Part shown: piece by piece, positions 18,820 to 26,738 of the stretch
Numbering within the stretch: the stretch's first letter is position 1
Layout: every line of letters begins with the position of its first letter
Assembly (NCBI GenBank): GCA_021604645.1
Contig: BQJJ01000009.1
Location: 1 to 64,000 of the forward strand
Source: Methyloligella sp.
Lineage (GTDB): Bacteria; Pseudomonadota; Alphaproteobacteria; Rhizobiales; HXMU1428-3
Reading direction: 5' to 3'
DNA length: 64,000 nucleotides
The notes under the pieces: generated by a model
Database searches by the model: none
Seen by the model: the letters and a program-made list of their open reading frames with translations, nothing else
What the model was told of the DNA's origin: nothing
Position numbers and translations under genes: made by a program

Positions 18820-19239
18820 TCACCATTTGCCACTGTTTTCCATTGAAGCCCAGGGCTCTTGTTTCTGTAAGGAAGGACCTTTTTGTAAAAGCTCAATGGA
18901 AATATTATCTGGTGAGCGGATAAAAGCCATACGTCCATCTCTAGGGGGACGATTAATCAGCACACCTTCATCCATGAGCTTTTGGCAGGTTTCATAGATA
19001 TTATCGACTTCATAAGCTAAATGACCAAAATTACGTCCTTCATCATATGGCTCAGGGTCCCAATTATAAGTGAGCTCTATTTGCGCCGCCTCATCACCTG
19101 GTGCAGCTAAAAAAATTAAGGTAAAACGACCAGCTTGCGACTCTTTACGGCGAATTTCGACAAGTCCTAATTTTTGGCAATAAAAATCGAGAGATTGGTC
19201 AATATCCGTAACTCGAACCATTGTGTGTAAATACCGCAT
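18820..19239 (-). CDS. gloA: Lactoylglutathione lyase (glyoxalase I)
   Basis: Converts the methylglyoxal-glutathione hemithioacetal to S-lactoylglutathione in the cytoplasm. The 139-residue protein carries the expected metal ligands: His6 (LHTMVRV), Glu (QIELTYNW, about 56), His (FGHLAYEV, about 74) and Glu (ISIELLQ, about 122). The two beta-alpha-beta-beta-beta modules are of normal spacing. A single gene. Confidence 0.93.
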   Translation of the reverse strand: MRYLHTMVRVTDIDQSLDFYCQKLGLVEIRRKESQAGRFTLIFLAAPGDEAAQIELTYNWDPEPYDEGRNFGHLAYEVDNIYETCQKLMDEGVLINRPPRDGRMAFIRSPDNISIELLQKGPSLQKQEPWASMENSGKW

Positions 19240-19744
19240 AAATTCTTAAATCCCTAAAGTTTCACATCGAAAACACCTTAAGACAATTTCACCTGAAAAA
19301 TGTGAATTGTTGAGTGATTCGTCAAAATCTAGATGTTTTTATAGGAAAAACTATAGAAAACACTCAAGATGTGGCAAATCAAAAATTTATTAAGAGTTTT
19401 TTTACACTTTAAATTCGAAGCAGAGATTGCTTGTTTTTTGCTTTTAAAACAGTGCTTTCAGCCAAAAGATAATCGTCATTTTGCAATATTTGAATGTGGA
19501 GAACAAAGAACACAGCCAATTTTCTGCTGGTCTCTTTCATAGTTAATGCTATTTTCAAGTTGCTAGAAATGGTTTGACGAACTTCATTTAAAGGGTCTGA
19601 ACGACAGCCTCTTTCAAGTTGAATAGTTTGATAGAAAATCAAACAAAGATTTTCAAAACATATATTCGAATGATGAAGAAGTGCAGCGTTTAAGAAGAAA
19701 CGTCAAATCTTGTTGTTAATTAGTTATTAGCGGGGGTAAGCGGC
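19240..19744. other. 505-bp AT-rich intergenic region
   Basis: Divergent gap between gloA and the cold-shock gene. It holds a 77-codon frame on the minus strand that has no ribosome binding site or recognisable content. The last 60 bp should hold the cold-shock gene leader. Nothing else was recognised. Confidence 0.4.
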
Positions 19745-20329
19745 ATGGCGGCGAAAATATCGCCAGTTACCGAAGAAGAAATCACGCAGCTCGATGAAGA
19801 TGGAGCGCTTGATGTTATCGAGGTAGCAGGAGCAATTAAATGGTTTGATGCTTCAAAGGGTTACGGTTTTATTGTGCCGGATAATTCAGCAATGGAAGAT
19901 GTGCTTTTGCACGTAACTTGCTTAAGAGCAGGTGGTTTCCAAACTGCTTATGAAGGTGCAAGAGTGGTTGTAGAAGTTCTTGATCGTCCAAAAGGTTTGC
20001 AAGCATTTCGCATTGTAAGCATGGATGAATCAACAGCAGTACATCCATCACAACTACCACAAAGAACTCATGTAACAGTTGTTCCAGAAAGTGATTTCGA
20101 GCGCGCAGCAGTTAAATGGTTCAATAGAGTTCGTGGATTTGGATTTTTGACCAGAGGTGAAGGTACAGAAGATATTTTTGTACATATGGAAACTCTACGT
20201 CGCTTTGGGTTTGCTGAACTTCGTCCAGGACAGACTGTTATGGTTCGTTATGGTTACGGTTCAAAAGGTCTGATGGCAGCTGAATTAAAGCCAGACGGTG
20301 CACCAACAAATCTTCCTTTCTCACATTAA
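19745..20329 (+). CDS. Cold-shock protein with two CSD domains
   Basis: Nucleic-acid-binding protein of 194 residues made of two cold-shock domains. CSD1 covers about residues 27-88 ([28 protein letters not shown]). CSD2 covers about 120-186 ([33 protein letters not shown]). RNP1-like aromatic motifs are present in both. Tandem-CSD proteins of this size are typical of Hyphomicrobiales. A GGGGGTAAG element precedes the ATG. It probably acts as an RNA chaperone under cold or stationary stress. Confidence 0.93.
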   Translation: MAAKISPVTEEEITQLDEDGALDVIEVAGAIKWFDASKGYGFIVPDNSAMEDVLLHVTCLRAGGFQTAYEGARVVVEVLDRPKGLQAFRIVSMDESTAVHPSQLPQRTHVTVVPESDFERAAVKWFNRVRGFGFLTRGEGTEDIFVHMETLRRFGFAELRPGQTVMVRYGYGSKGLMAAELKPDGAPTNLPFSH

Positions 20330-20388
20330 TCTGAGAATGAGAATGTTTTTGTAGCTGAGCCAGAAATAACGGCTTAGCAAATAGATTG

Positions 20389-20416
20389 CGGGGTGCAGGT
20401 GCGCCCCGTTTTTTAT
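20389..20416 (+). terminator. Terminator after the cold-shock gene
   Basis: Stem CGGGG / CCCCG (20389-20393/20404-20408), with an inner GC pair, followed by a run of T residues. Confidence 0.85.
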
Positions 20417-20655
20417 TGCGTAAATTTACAAGTGCAATAAAAGAGCTGCGACAAGTTAAAAACTTGATATCTTGTCGAAAGACTGGCTTAATTTATCCAA
20501 TAAAGCCTGAGTTTCATAAGTTTTTTCAGCGATTTCAGGGCCTATCCTGAGATAGTTGTGCAGATTTTATCTTTTTATGAATATTTTTCATATATTGATA
20601 AAATAAGGCTTGCCGAACCTTTAAATTAAAGGTAATCAATGCCTCTCAGCAATTG

Positions 20656-20732
20656 CGGGGTATAGCTCAGCCTGGTAGAGCACTGGTTTTGGGAACCAGG
20701 GGTCGCGAGTTCGAATCTTGCTGCCCCGACCA
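20656..20732 (+). tRNA. tRNA-Pro (TGG)
   Basis: 77-nt cloverleaf including CCA. Acceptor arm CGGGGTA/TGCCCCG. Anticodon stem CTGGT/ACCAG around loop TTTGGGA, giving anticodon TGG. The T-arm phrase GTTCGAATC is present. Confidence 0.95.
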
Positions 20733-20803
20733 CGATTTAAGCATTTCACTTGAGATGAAATCGTAGTTAAATTGCTAAGTAAGTTCAACCTGAGCGGAGT
20801 TCA

Positions 20804-20833
20804 GCGCGGTTTTAATTGGGGAACCTGAAGCGC
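20804..20833 (+). repeat. Short hairpin motif, family 2, copy 3
   Basis: Outer stem GCGC/GCGC, inner stem GTTTT/GGAAC (using G-T pairs), apical AATTGG and the conserved CTGAA. It lies about 50 bp before the complex I subunit gene and could be part of its leader. Confidence 0.6.
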
Positions 20834-20880
20834 ATATTAAGAACCAGCACAGAAAAGCTGAACGACATTAAGGAAATATA

Positions 20881-21186
20881 ATGGTCGCACGCATTTATCG
20901 TCCAAGCAAAAATGCAATGCAGTCTGGCATAGGCTCCACCAAATTGTGGCGGCTAGAATATGCCCCTGAATCTCCTAAAAGTTTTGATCATGTCATGGGC
21001 TATTGCAGTTCTTCAGATATGAAATCACAAATCAAGCTAACATTTGAAAGCCAAGAAGACGCAATTGAGTATTGCAAGCGTCATGGCATTCCTTTTGAGC
21101 TTATGGAAGAGCAATCCAGAAAGCATCGTCCACGCACCTACGCCGAAAATTTCAAATACGGCCGCATCGGTACATGGACCCACTAA
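20881..21186 (+). CDS. NADH dehydrogenase (complex I) accessory subunit, NDUFS4-like
   Basis: 101-residue protein of the ETC complex I subunit conserved region (NDUFS4/18 kDa) family found in alphaproteobacteria. Features include the N-terminal VARIYRPSKNAMQSG, WRLEYAPESPKSFDHVMGYCSSSD and the C-terminal RPRTYAENFKYGRIGTWTH. It is a peripheral matrix/cytoplasm-side subunit that stabilises the N module of respiratory complex I. It usually stands alone near a tRNA, as here. Confidence 0.93.
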   Translation: MVARIYRPSKNAMQSGIGSTKLWRLEYAPESPKSFDHVMGYCSSSDMKSQIKLTFESQEDAIEYCKRHGIPFELMEEQSRKHRPRTYAENFKYGRIGTWTH

Positions 21187-21256
21187 CTAGCTTATGTAAA
21201 TAGCTCCAAATTCATGAAATTTCTTGTTGCGAATAAACGCATCAAAACGTATATAT

Positions 21257-21287
21257 AGCGCGGATGCTTGTGGGCATCTGAAGCGCA
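21257..21287 (+). repeat. Short hairpin motif, family 2, copy 4
   Basis: Outer stem GCGC/GCGC, inner stem GATGC/GCATC, apical TTGTGG and 3' TGAA. It is the first of a tandem cluster of three full copies plus fragments between the complex I subunit gene and tRNA-Arg. Confidence 0.7.
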
Positions 21288-21323
21288 AATAAAAAAAGCG
21301 CGGATGCCACGACGGTTGCTCAG

Positions 21324-21353
21324 CGGCGGTTTCTAGTGGGAAACTGAAGCCGC
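21324..21353 (+). repeat. Short hairpin motif, family 2, copy 5
   Basis: Outer stem GCGGC/GCCGC, inner stem GTTTC/GAAAC, apical TAGTGG and 3' TGAA. All ten pairs are Watson-Crick although the stem sequence differs from copy 4. A broken copy (GCGCGGATGC then GACGGTTGCT) lies directly upstream. Confidence 0.7.
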
Positions 21354-21385
21354 AATAAAAGAGCCACCTGAAGGAGCACTAAAAT

Positions 21386-21416
21386 GCGACGGTTGCTTGT
21401 GGGCAACCTGAAGGAG
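21386..21416 (+). repeat. Short hairpin motif, family 2, copy 6
   Basis: Inner stem GTTGC/GCAAC, apical TTGTGG and CTGAA. The outer stem is weak. A right-hand half copy ending in the same CTGAAGGAGCACT phrase lies at 21361-21380. This copy ends ten bases before tRNA-Arg. Confidence 0.65.
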
Positions 21417-21425
21417 CACTTAAAA

Positions 21426-21502
21426 GGTCCCATAGCTCAGCTGGATAGAGCAACTGCCTTCTAAGCAGTAGGTCCGAGGTTCGAATCCTCGTGGGATCGC
21501 CA
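21426..21502 (+). tRNA. tRNA-Arg (TCT), integration target
   Basis: 77-nt cloverleaf with CCA. Acceptor GGTCCCA/TGGGATC (one G-T pair). Anticodon stem TGCCT-type with loop CTTCTAA, giving anticodon TCT. The gene is intact because the integrated element rebuilt its 3' part. The same 3' sequence recurs at 52014. Confidence 0.95.
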
Positions 21503-21508
21503 TTCTTT
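21446..21508 (+). repeat. Left attachment site (tRNA-Arg 3' part)
   Basis: 63 bp from TAGAGCAACTGCC within the tRNA to the six bases ATTCTT plus T after it, matched base for base at the right end. Confidence 0.93.
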
Positions 21509-21808
21509 TCAATAACTTAAGTGACTTCTCAAAATTTCCAAAAAACCCATAGCTACAATATAGCTACACTTTTAAAAGAAAATCTTGTCGGTTATTTCGC
21601 AAGATTGTCAGTGGTTCTAAGCTACAGAATTTTTCAATTCATTTCTAGTCCAATCCTGGACATGTTAATAATGTCACATCACATTGCCTGAAAAGTCACA
21701 GTGCTTTTCATTGGTCTGTCGTCATTTCAGAATGCCAAAATTTTGATTTGGTGAAGTTTCTTGATTTTACAATGTCGGATTTTCATAAATTAAAAACGGC
21801 GACAATTT

Positions 21809-21824
21809 GAAGTGTCGACACTTC
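21809..21824. promoter_or_regulatory. Perfect 16-bp palindrome upstream of parA
   Basis: GAAGTGTCGACACTTC is fully self-complementary. It lies 165 bp before the parA ATG in an AT-rich leader with further GTCG-containing words nearby. It is a candidate centromere (parS) element or operator. Confidence 0.55.
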
Positions 21825-21971
21825 ATAAATATAGATTTGAGATAAATCACCAAGTTGAATTTTTAGTGTGTCGGAAATTTATTGTTTTAATTTTTTGACA
21901 ATTGTAATCGTCGAATTTGCAACAGTCCTTATTGGTGAAACTTCTTATCGTCTGGACTTCATCATTTCGAA

Positions 21972-21988
21972 GCGTGAAACTTTCACGC
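21972..21988. promoter_or_regulatory. 17-bp palindrome abutting the parA start codon
   Basis: GCGTGAAA-C-TTTCACGC, with 8-bp perfect arms, ends at the base before the ATG. It occupies the place where a ribosome binding site would be and is the best candidate for an autoregulatory operator. A GTG codon inside it (21974) is in frame and is an alternative start. Confidence 0.6.
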
Positions 21989-22624
21989 ATGAAAAAAATT
22001 GCAATCCTGGCTCAAAAGGGAGGTGTTGGAAAAACGACGCTTTGTTTAAACTTAGCTATTGCGGCTAAATTAGATCGTAAAAAGTCCGCTGTGATTGATA
22101 TGGATCCGCAAAAGAGCTCGTCTGAGTGGGCAAAGACTAGATCTCAACAATGGCCACAGATCAGAGCCACGAGCATTTCATTTCTACCGAAAATGCTATC
22201 TGTATTAAATGAGCTAAAAACCCATTTTGTTTTTATTGATACCCTCCCTAAAGATGACGATCTAACGGCGATGGCAGCTGCTAAAGAAGCGGATATTATT
22301 ATCATACCTGTTGGAAAATCTATCTTAGACGTTCGGGGCATTGCTCCAACTGTCAAAATTGCACTAGCAGCTAATAAGCCAACTTTTTTTGTTTTAAATC
22401 GCTTCCCTTATGGCACAGCTAGGAAAGATAAAGTGATTAAGGTGCTAAAGAGCAAATACCCCAATATAGCCATTGCTCCGATCTGTTTGATTGAGCGCCC
22501 TACCTATGATGCCAGCCTGGAGCATGGGCTCGGTGTTATTGAGTTCAAACCTAAATCTCATGCCGCATCAGACATAAAGACATTATACAGATACCTCTTA
22601 AAACAAATGAAGGAGTGCGGATGA
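21989..22624 (+). CDS. ParA family partition ATPase
   Basis: Deviant Walker-type ATPase for plasmid segregation, 211 residues. The N-terminal KKIAILAQKGGVGKTTLCLNLA carries the deviant Walker A (KGGVGKT, about 9-15). DMDPQKSSSEWA (A') and VFIDTLPKDDD (B region, about 87-97) follow. There is no N-terminal HTH, so it is of the short ParA type, whose partner normally does the DNA binding. The ATG at 21989 is preferred over an upstream TTG. The stop overlaps the start of the next gene (ATGA). Confidence 0.9.
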   Translation: MKKIAILAQKGGVGKTTLCLNLAIAAKLDRKKSAVIDMDPQKSSSEWAKTRSQQWPQIRATSISFLPKMLSVLNELKTHFVFIDTLPKDDDLTAMAAAKEADIIIIPVGKSILDVRGIAPTVKIALAANKPTFFVLNRFPYGTARKDKVIKVLKSKYPNIAIAPICLIERPTYDASLEHGLGVIEFKPKSHAASDIKTLYRYLLKQMKECG

Positions 22625-23004
22625 TGAGCTCTAAAGAAGATGACATGCTCAAGGCTTTGGATGAAATGGAGCATGCAGCTCTCAATCAATCAAAAGGGCA
22701 GACTGTAGGCATTGAAACAAACATACCTGAAGCGCCCTCAAAACAGACCACAGGCTATAATGAAGATCAAAACGATAAGTCTTCCAAGGCGGATGACAAA
22801 ACCGTTTTAGAAGGTGTTAGGTTTAAGCAAATTGGAGGGCATTTTCATATTGATGTACATAAAGCCATTGCTTTGATCGGTGTGAATGAAGACCGCACTA
22901 TCCAGTCACTTGCAGCTGAGGCCTTTGAAGATCTACTTCTAAAACGTGGATGTGAGAAATCTATTTTGGAGCTGACAAAGCTAACGCGACCAACGAAGAA
23001 ATGA
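22621..23004 (+). CDS. Putative partition partner with C-terminal ribbon-helix-helix-like region
   Basis: 127 residues starting at the ATG behind an AAGGAG site and overlapping parA by four bases. The first about 70 residues are polar and probably disordered. The last about 50 (FKQIGGHFHIDVHKAIALIGVNEDRTIQSLAAEAFEDLLLKRG) look like a ribbon-helix-helix fold of the kind in small plasmid DNA-binding proteins. By position it is the likely centromere-binding partner of ParA. Family assignment is by pattern only. Confidence 0.65.
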   Translation: MMSSKEDDMLKALDEMEHAALNQSKGQTVGIETNIPEAPSKQTTGYNEDQNDKSSKADDKTVLEGVRFKQIGGHFHIDVHKAIALIGVNEDRTIQSLAAEAFEDLLLKRGCEKSILELTKLTRPTKK

Positions 23005-23117
23005 AATGCTGGCCTAGAAATTTATGGCTTATTCATTTTAAGTGAAATTTCGGATTTGTTGCCTTTTTTATTCAGCTCCTGTAGAAAGTTATATATTCAA
23101 AGAGGGAAGGGAAGTGT

Positions 23118-24047
23118 TTGGCAAAGCCAACACGCCAGAAATTACAGCTTATAAATACCGCAACTGAGTTGCTCAATAATCCTTACCCAAATTATGATCA
23201 AATGGTTTTTATGCCTAGTGATCTAGCACAAATAACATTCCCTCATTCTGATCCTGGTGACTTACCAATTTGGACGCGCCAAAATGGCAACCAGGTGTTT
23301 TTTATTCGCCCTGCCGCAAGCCAGGGCAAAATCATTGGCTACCCTTATGGATCTATTCCGCGTTTGTTGATGCACTGGATTACAACGGAGCTTCAGCATA
23401 GTTCTGAGCCTGTTATTTCTCTTGGTGATAATCTATCAGCCTTTATGAAAGAATTGGGTTTAGATCCTCATAGGGGCGGTGTGCGTAGTGATCGGTTGCG
23501 GTGTCAGAAGCAATTGCAGCGTTTTTTCCGTTCGGTCTATAGCAATGAATATGATCATACAAAACATGGCAAAAAAGGATTTGAATATAGTGATGTTCAA
23601 ATCGCGCCCAAGGGTAAGCTCTGGTGGGAATTTAATGGTGATGAGGAAACTGTTTTTGACGGTACTTTGAAATTATCTGAAGATGCACTTGAGATGTTTC
23701 GTAAGTCGCCTATTCCGGGAGACCTTAGAATTCTAAGTGCTTTAAAAAGCTCTTCTCTTTGCCTTGATTATAATGACTGGCTGCATTTAAAAACTTACAT
23801 CGCTAATAAAAAGGACTTGCCACAACGGGTGCCCTGGCGCGGGTTAATCATGCAATTTGGTGGGAGCTATGGGGCTGAGGAAACGATCACCAAAAGTCAC
23901 ATCAGTAATTTTCGTCGCAAGTCCAAATGGGCAATTCAATGTGTTACTCAACTGTGCCCTTATTTGGATATTGATTACTTTGACGGGGGTGTGATTATCA
24001 AGCCTGCCCCATTGCCCTTGGATATTCAAAGAAATTTATCAAAATAG
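23118..24047 (+). CDS. Plasmid replication initiator, RepA family
   Basis: 309-residue protein resembling plasmid-encoded RepA (RepA_C) initiators of alphaproteobacterial plasmids. Supporting phrases are GYPYGSIPRLLMHWITTE (about 74-91), LGDNLSAFMKELGLDPHRGGVRSDRLR and the late FGGSYGAEETITKSHISNFRRKSKWAIQ. Two winged-helix-like halves are likely. It begins with TTG. Four iteron-like repeats lie directly downstream, as expected for an iteron-regulated theta replicon. Together with ParA and its partner it forms a complete plasmid maintenance block. Confidence 0.75.
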   Translation: MAKPTRQKLQLINTATELLNNPYPNYDQMVFMPSDLAQITFPHSDPGDLPIWTRQNGNQVFFIRPAASQGKIIGYPYGSIPRLLMHWITTELQHSSEPVISLGDNLSAFMKELGLDPHRGGVRSDRLRCQKQLQRFFRSVYSNEYDHTKHGKKGFEYSDVQIAPKGKLWWEFNGDEETVFDGTLKLSEDALEMFRKSPIPGDLRILSALKSSSLCLDYNDWLHLKTYIANKKDLPQRVPWRGLIMQFGGSYGAEETITKSHISNFRRKSKWAIQCVTQLCPYLDIDYFDGGVIIKPAPLPLDIQRNLSK

Positions 24048-24063
24048 TTTCGTTTCAATCACT

Positions 24064-24290
24064 TACATATGCTGAATATGTACTCCCCTCTTAAAGTGAA
24101 GGGGTGTGGATGGTTTAACTTATCCACGCTGAATAGGTACTCCCTGAATTTCATACATTTAAACAGTGGTTTAACCGACAAATCAAAGGCTTATCTATGC
24201 TGTAAGAGTACTCCCTAAATTGACGGTAATGATTTCAATTAGTTAGCTTGAAAATGATGGGATTTAGATAAGCTGCAAAGGTACTCACAC
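24064..24290 (+). other. Candidate replication origin with four iterons
   Basis: Four direct repeats of GCTG followed by about seven variable bases and GTACTC or similar: GCTGAATATGTACTCCC (24071), GCTGAATAGGTACTCCC (24128), GCTGTAAGAGTACTCCC (24199) and GCTGCAAAGGTACTCAC (24272). Each is preceded by a related TTA-rich word. Spacings are 57, 71 and 73 bp. Together with the adjacent RepA gene this fits an iteron-type oriV. Confidence 0.75.
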
Positions 24291-24397
24291 CCTATAAGAA
24301 ACCCTATAGAAAAATTGGCCTTGTAATAGACGGGCACAAAATGTGGATAATTTTATATCCGCTCTTGGGGCTTAGCCCCGCCGCTATGGCATCCCCA

Positions 24398-24419
24398 GAT
24401 GTTCAGGGGGATACCGTAA
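24398..24419 (+). repeat. Left arm of a long-range inverted repeat around the KAP gene
   Basis: The 22-bp word GATGTTCA-GG-GGGATACCGTAA occurs in inverted form at 27022-27043 with 20 of 22 positions equal. A GGGGC-TTA-GCCCC hairpin (24367-24379) lies just outside this arm. Confidence 0.8.
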
Positions 24420-24533
24420 TGGTTTTTTATTGGTGATGTTTAAATAATACGGTTGTTATGAATTGCGGCAACAAGCTAGCATCTCAACATTCTAGATATA
24501 TGAAAATAGAAATTTTTCAAAAGCAGTAAAGCG

Positions 24534-26738
24534 ATGATGATAAAAATAGATTCTGATCGTGCGGTAAAAAAAGCCGAAGATGATCAATATGATTTTGTAG
24601 GTATAGCTAGTAGCCTTGCACCATCTATTTTAGAAACTGTTAAAGGGGAAGGCCTTGTTATTGGTTTAGAGGGGCAATGGGGTTCAGGCAAAACATCTTT
24701 ATTAAACTTTTTACAAAAAGAATTGGAAAAAGACGGAAATAATAACATTCATATTATTAGCTCAACTCCTTGGTTAAATGGGGATGCTGCTAATTTAGTG
24801 GGATCTGTATTAAGCCCTATATCGAAGGTTCTCATTGATGTGGAAAAAGAAAAAATGTCATCTGAAGATGATGAACTACAGATGATGAAAGATAAGGTCA
24901 AAAAGATTGGTTTTTTGCTAAATGATTATACCCAGAAAACAGCACGTAATCTTGCACCCTTTGCTAGTTTTGCTGGAACGGTTTTACCTGGTTTTGATGG
25001 TGTTTCTAAAGTTTTAGAAACAGGGGCAAATGCTCTTGAAACTCTAAAAACAAATGAGACACCCGCTAAATTAAAAGAGGATATCTCTAAAAAAATCACA
25101 GAATTAGATGTGGGGTTTGTCATTATTCTAGATGATCTAGACCGTTTGGAGCCTGAACAAGCTGTAGAGGTTGTACGCTTGGTTCGATCGGTTGCTGACT
25201 TTCCGAATGTAGCATATTTAATGTGTTACGACAGAGATGTACTTGCTCAAGCGCTTAAGACGGGGCTCAAGGTAAAAGATGGAGATTTATATCTACAAAA
25301 GATTGTGCAATTGACCTTTACTATTCCTTTACCTGAACCTTTCGACTTACGTACTCAGTTCTGTAAAGAAGCAGAAGAGATTTATGAAGAAATAGCGGGT
25401 AAAAAACTTAAAGGTGAGCTTCTTTCTGATTTAAAGTCTGCTGTCGATAGGGAGGGAGTGGGGCTGACTACACCTAGAGAAGTTAAATTAACACTTAATA
25501 GTATTCGTTTCATTTATCCATCAATTATTGATGATGTGTATTTTCCAGATTTGTGCAGAATCTACCTTATTAAAACAACAAATTTCAAGCTCTATAAATG
25601 GTTAGAACAATATTTAGCAATACGTTCAATATTGGTTACGGGGGATGGTAATTTAGATGGAGAGGCTCGAAAAAAAATGGGCCTGAGACTCAAAAAACTT
25701 TTACCTTCTGATAATATTGAATCGACCAAATCTATATGGAGCCTTGGAAGATTTGTGCCAGGCATTGAAAGTAACGCTAAACCTAAGAAACGTGTGTTCT
25801 CTCATGTCTCATCAGATGAGGTGCAGCGTTCAATTGCACTAAAACGACTTGGTAGCCCCTTGCACTATCGTTTTTATTTTGCGCTTACCGGACCCAAGAC
25901 AGTAATGTCAGATGAAGATTTTGATAATATTCTGAAAATGGCGAGAGAGGATATTGTAGAATTAAAAGCAACCTTGATTACGCAATCGCAGTCGTTTCGC
26001 CAATCTGGTAAAACTTGGTTTGAACATATTTTAGATCGTTTGGATGACCACGTTATAGCTCAATTAGACGAAAATACAGCTAAAGGATTCATTGTTGCAA
26101 TCGGCAATATGATGGATGTGGCGATGTCTTCAGATAAGGGGCCAAGAGTATTTGAGTTTAGTATAGGCGAGACAGCTGTAAGCGTAGTTAAATCACTTTT
26201 TATGCGTTTGAATGAATTGAACAGGGATATATTCCAAGAGGTTTCAAAGTCTTTTGTAAAAGATGGGGAAGCAATAAATTGGCTAGTTGGATATTTTTTA
26301 CGTGATCAGTTATGCGATCATGGAAAGATCGGCAACCAAGCGGTATCCGAAAAGCAGTGGGTGTTTTCGGATAAATTTCTTTATGTGTTGAGTGAGATAT
26401 TGAGCGATCGTTTGAATGAACCTGATGTTCAAAATTCGTTTGCTGATATGCCTAAACTCTCAAATCTCCTTTATATTTGGAAAAAGATATCAGGAGATGA
26501 GGTTGTGAATGCTTGGGTTGCTGATTATAGCAAGAATGATGAGGGGTTTCTTACGATATTGAATCATCTACGACATTGGAGCATGAGTGATAAAATTTAT
26601 TATCCTCTTTCCAAAAAGAATATTGAGGATTTTTATGTATTAGATGATGCGTTAAAACGCCTTGATAATCTCGTAGGGGGAGAGTTTGATGATACTGTAA
26701 AAGATTTAAAGGAAGCTATGGAGCAAGCACGTAATTAA
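24534..26738 (+). CDS. KAP family P-loop NTPase
   Basis: 734-residue STAND-like NTPase of the KAP family. Walker A is GQWGSGKTSLLNF (about 45-57) and Walker B is FVIILDDLDRLEPEQAVEVV (about 193-212). The segment VADFPNVAYLMCYDRDVLAQAL and the PREVKLTLNSIRF sensor region are typical. No strong transmembrane insert is visible, unlike some KAP proteins. The C-terminal half is helical and unassigned. KAP NTPases are common in phage-exclusion and defence contexts (for example PifA). Here the gene stands alone between two inverted repeat arms, so it is likely a defence cargo gene. The function is inferred, not shown. Confidence 0.85.
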   Translation: MMIKIDSDRAVKKAEDDQYDFVGIASSLAPSILETVKGEGLVIGLEGQWGSGKTSLLNFLQKELEKDGNNNIHIISSTPWLNGDAANLVGSVLSPISKVLIDVEKEKMSSEDDELQMMKDKVKKIGFLLNDYTQKTARNLAPFASFAGTVLPGFDGVSKVLETGANALETLKTNETPAKLKEDISKKITELDVGFVIILDDLDRLEPEQAVEVVRLVRSVADFPNVAYLMCYDRDVLAQALKTGLKVKDGDLYLQKIVQLTFTIPLPEPFDLRTQFCKEAEEIYEEIAGKKLKGELLSDLKSAVDREGVGLTTPREVKLTLNSIRFIYPSIIDDVYFPDLCRIYLIKTTNFKLYKWLEQYLAIRSILVTGDGNLDGEARKKMGLRLKKLLPSDNIESTKSIWSLGRFVPGIESNAKPKKRVFSHVSSDEVQRSIALKRLGSPLHYRFYFALTGPKTVMSDEDFDNILKMAREDIVELKATLITQSQSFRQSGKTWFEHILDRLDDHVIAQLDENTAKGFIVAIGNMMDVAMSSDKGPRVFEFSIGETAVSVVKSLFMRLNELNRDIFQEVSKSFVKDGEAINWLVGYFLRDQLCDHGKIGNQAVSEKQWVFSDKFLYVLSEILSDRLNEPDVQNSFADMPKLSNLLYIWKKISGDEVVNAWVADYSKNDEGFLTILNHLRHWSMSDKIYYPLSKKNIEDFYVLDDALKRLDNLVGGEFDDTVKDLKEAMEQARN

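Noticed and set aside
19409-19642. 77-codon frame on the minus strand upstream of gloA
   Set aside because: No ribosome binding site, no recognisable domain, lies in AT-rich divergent promoter space.
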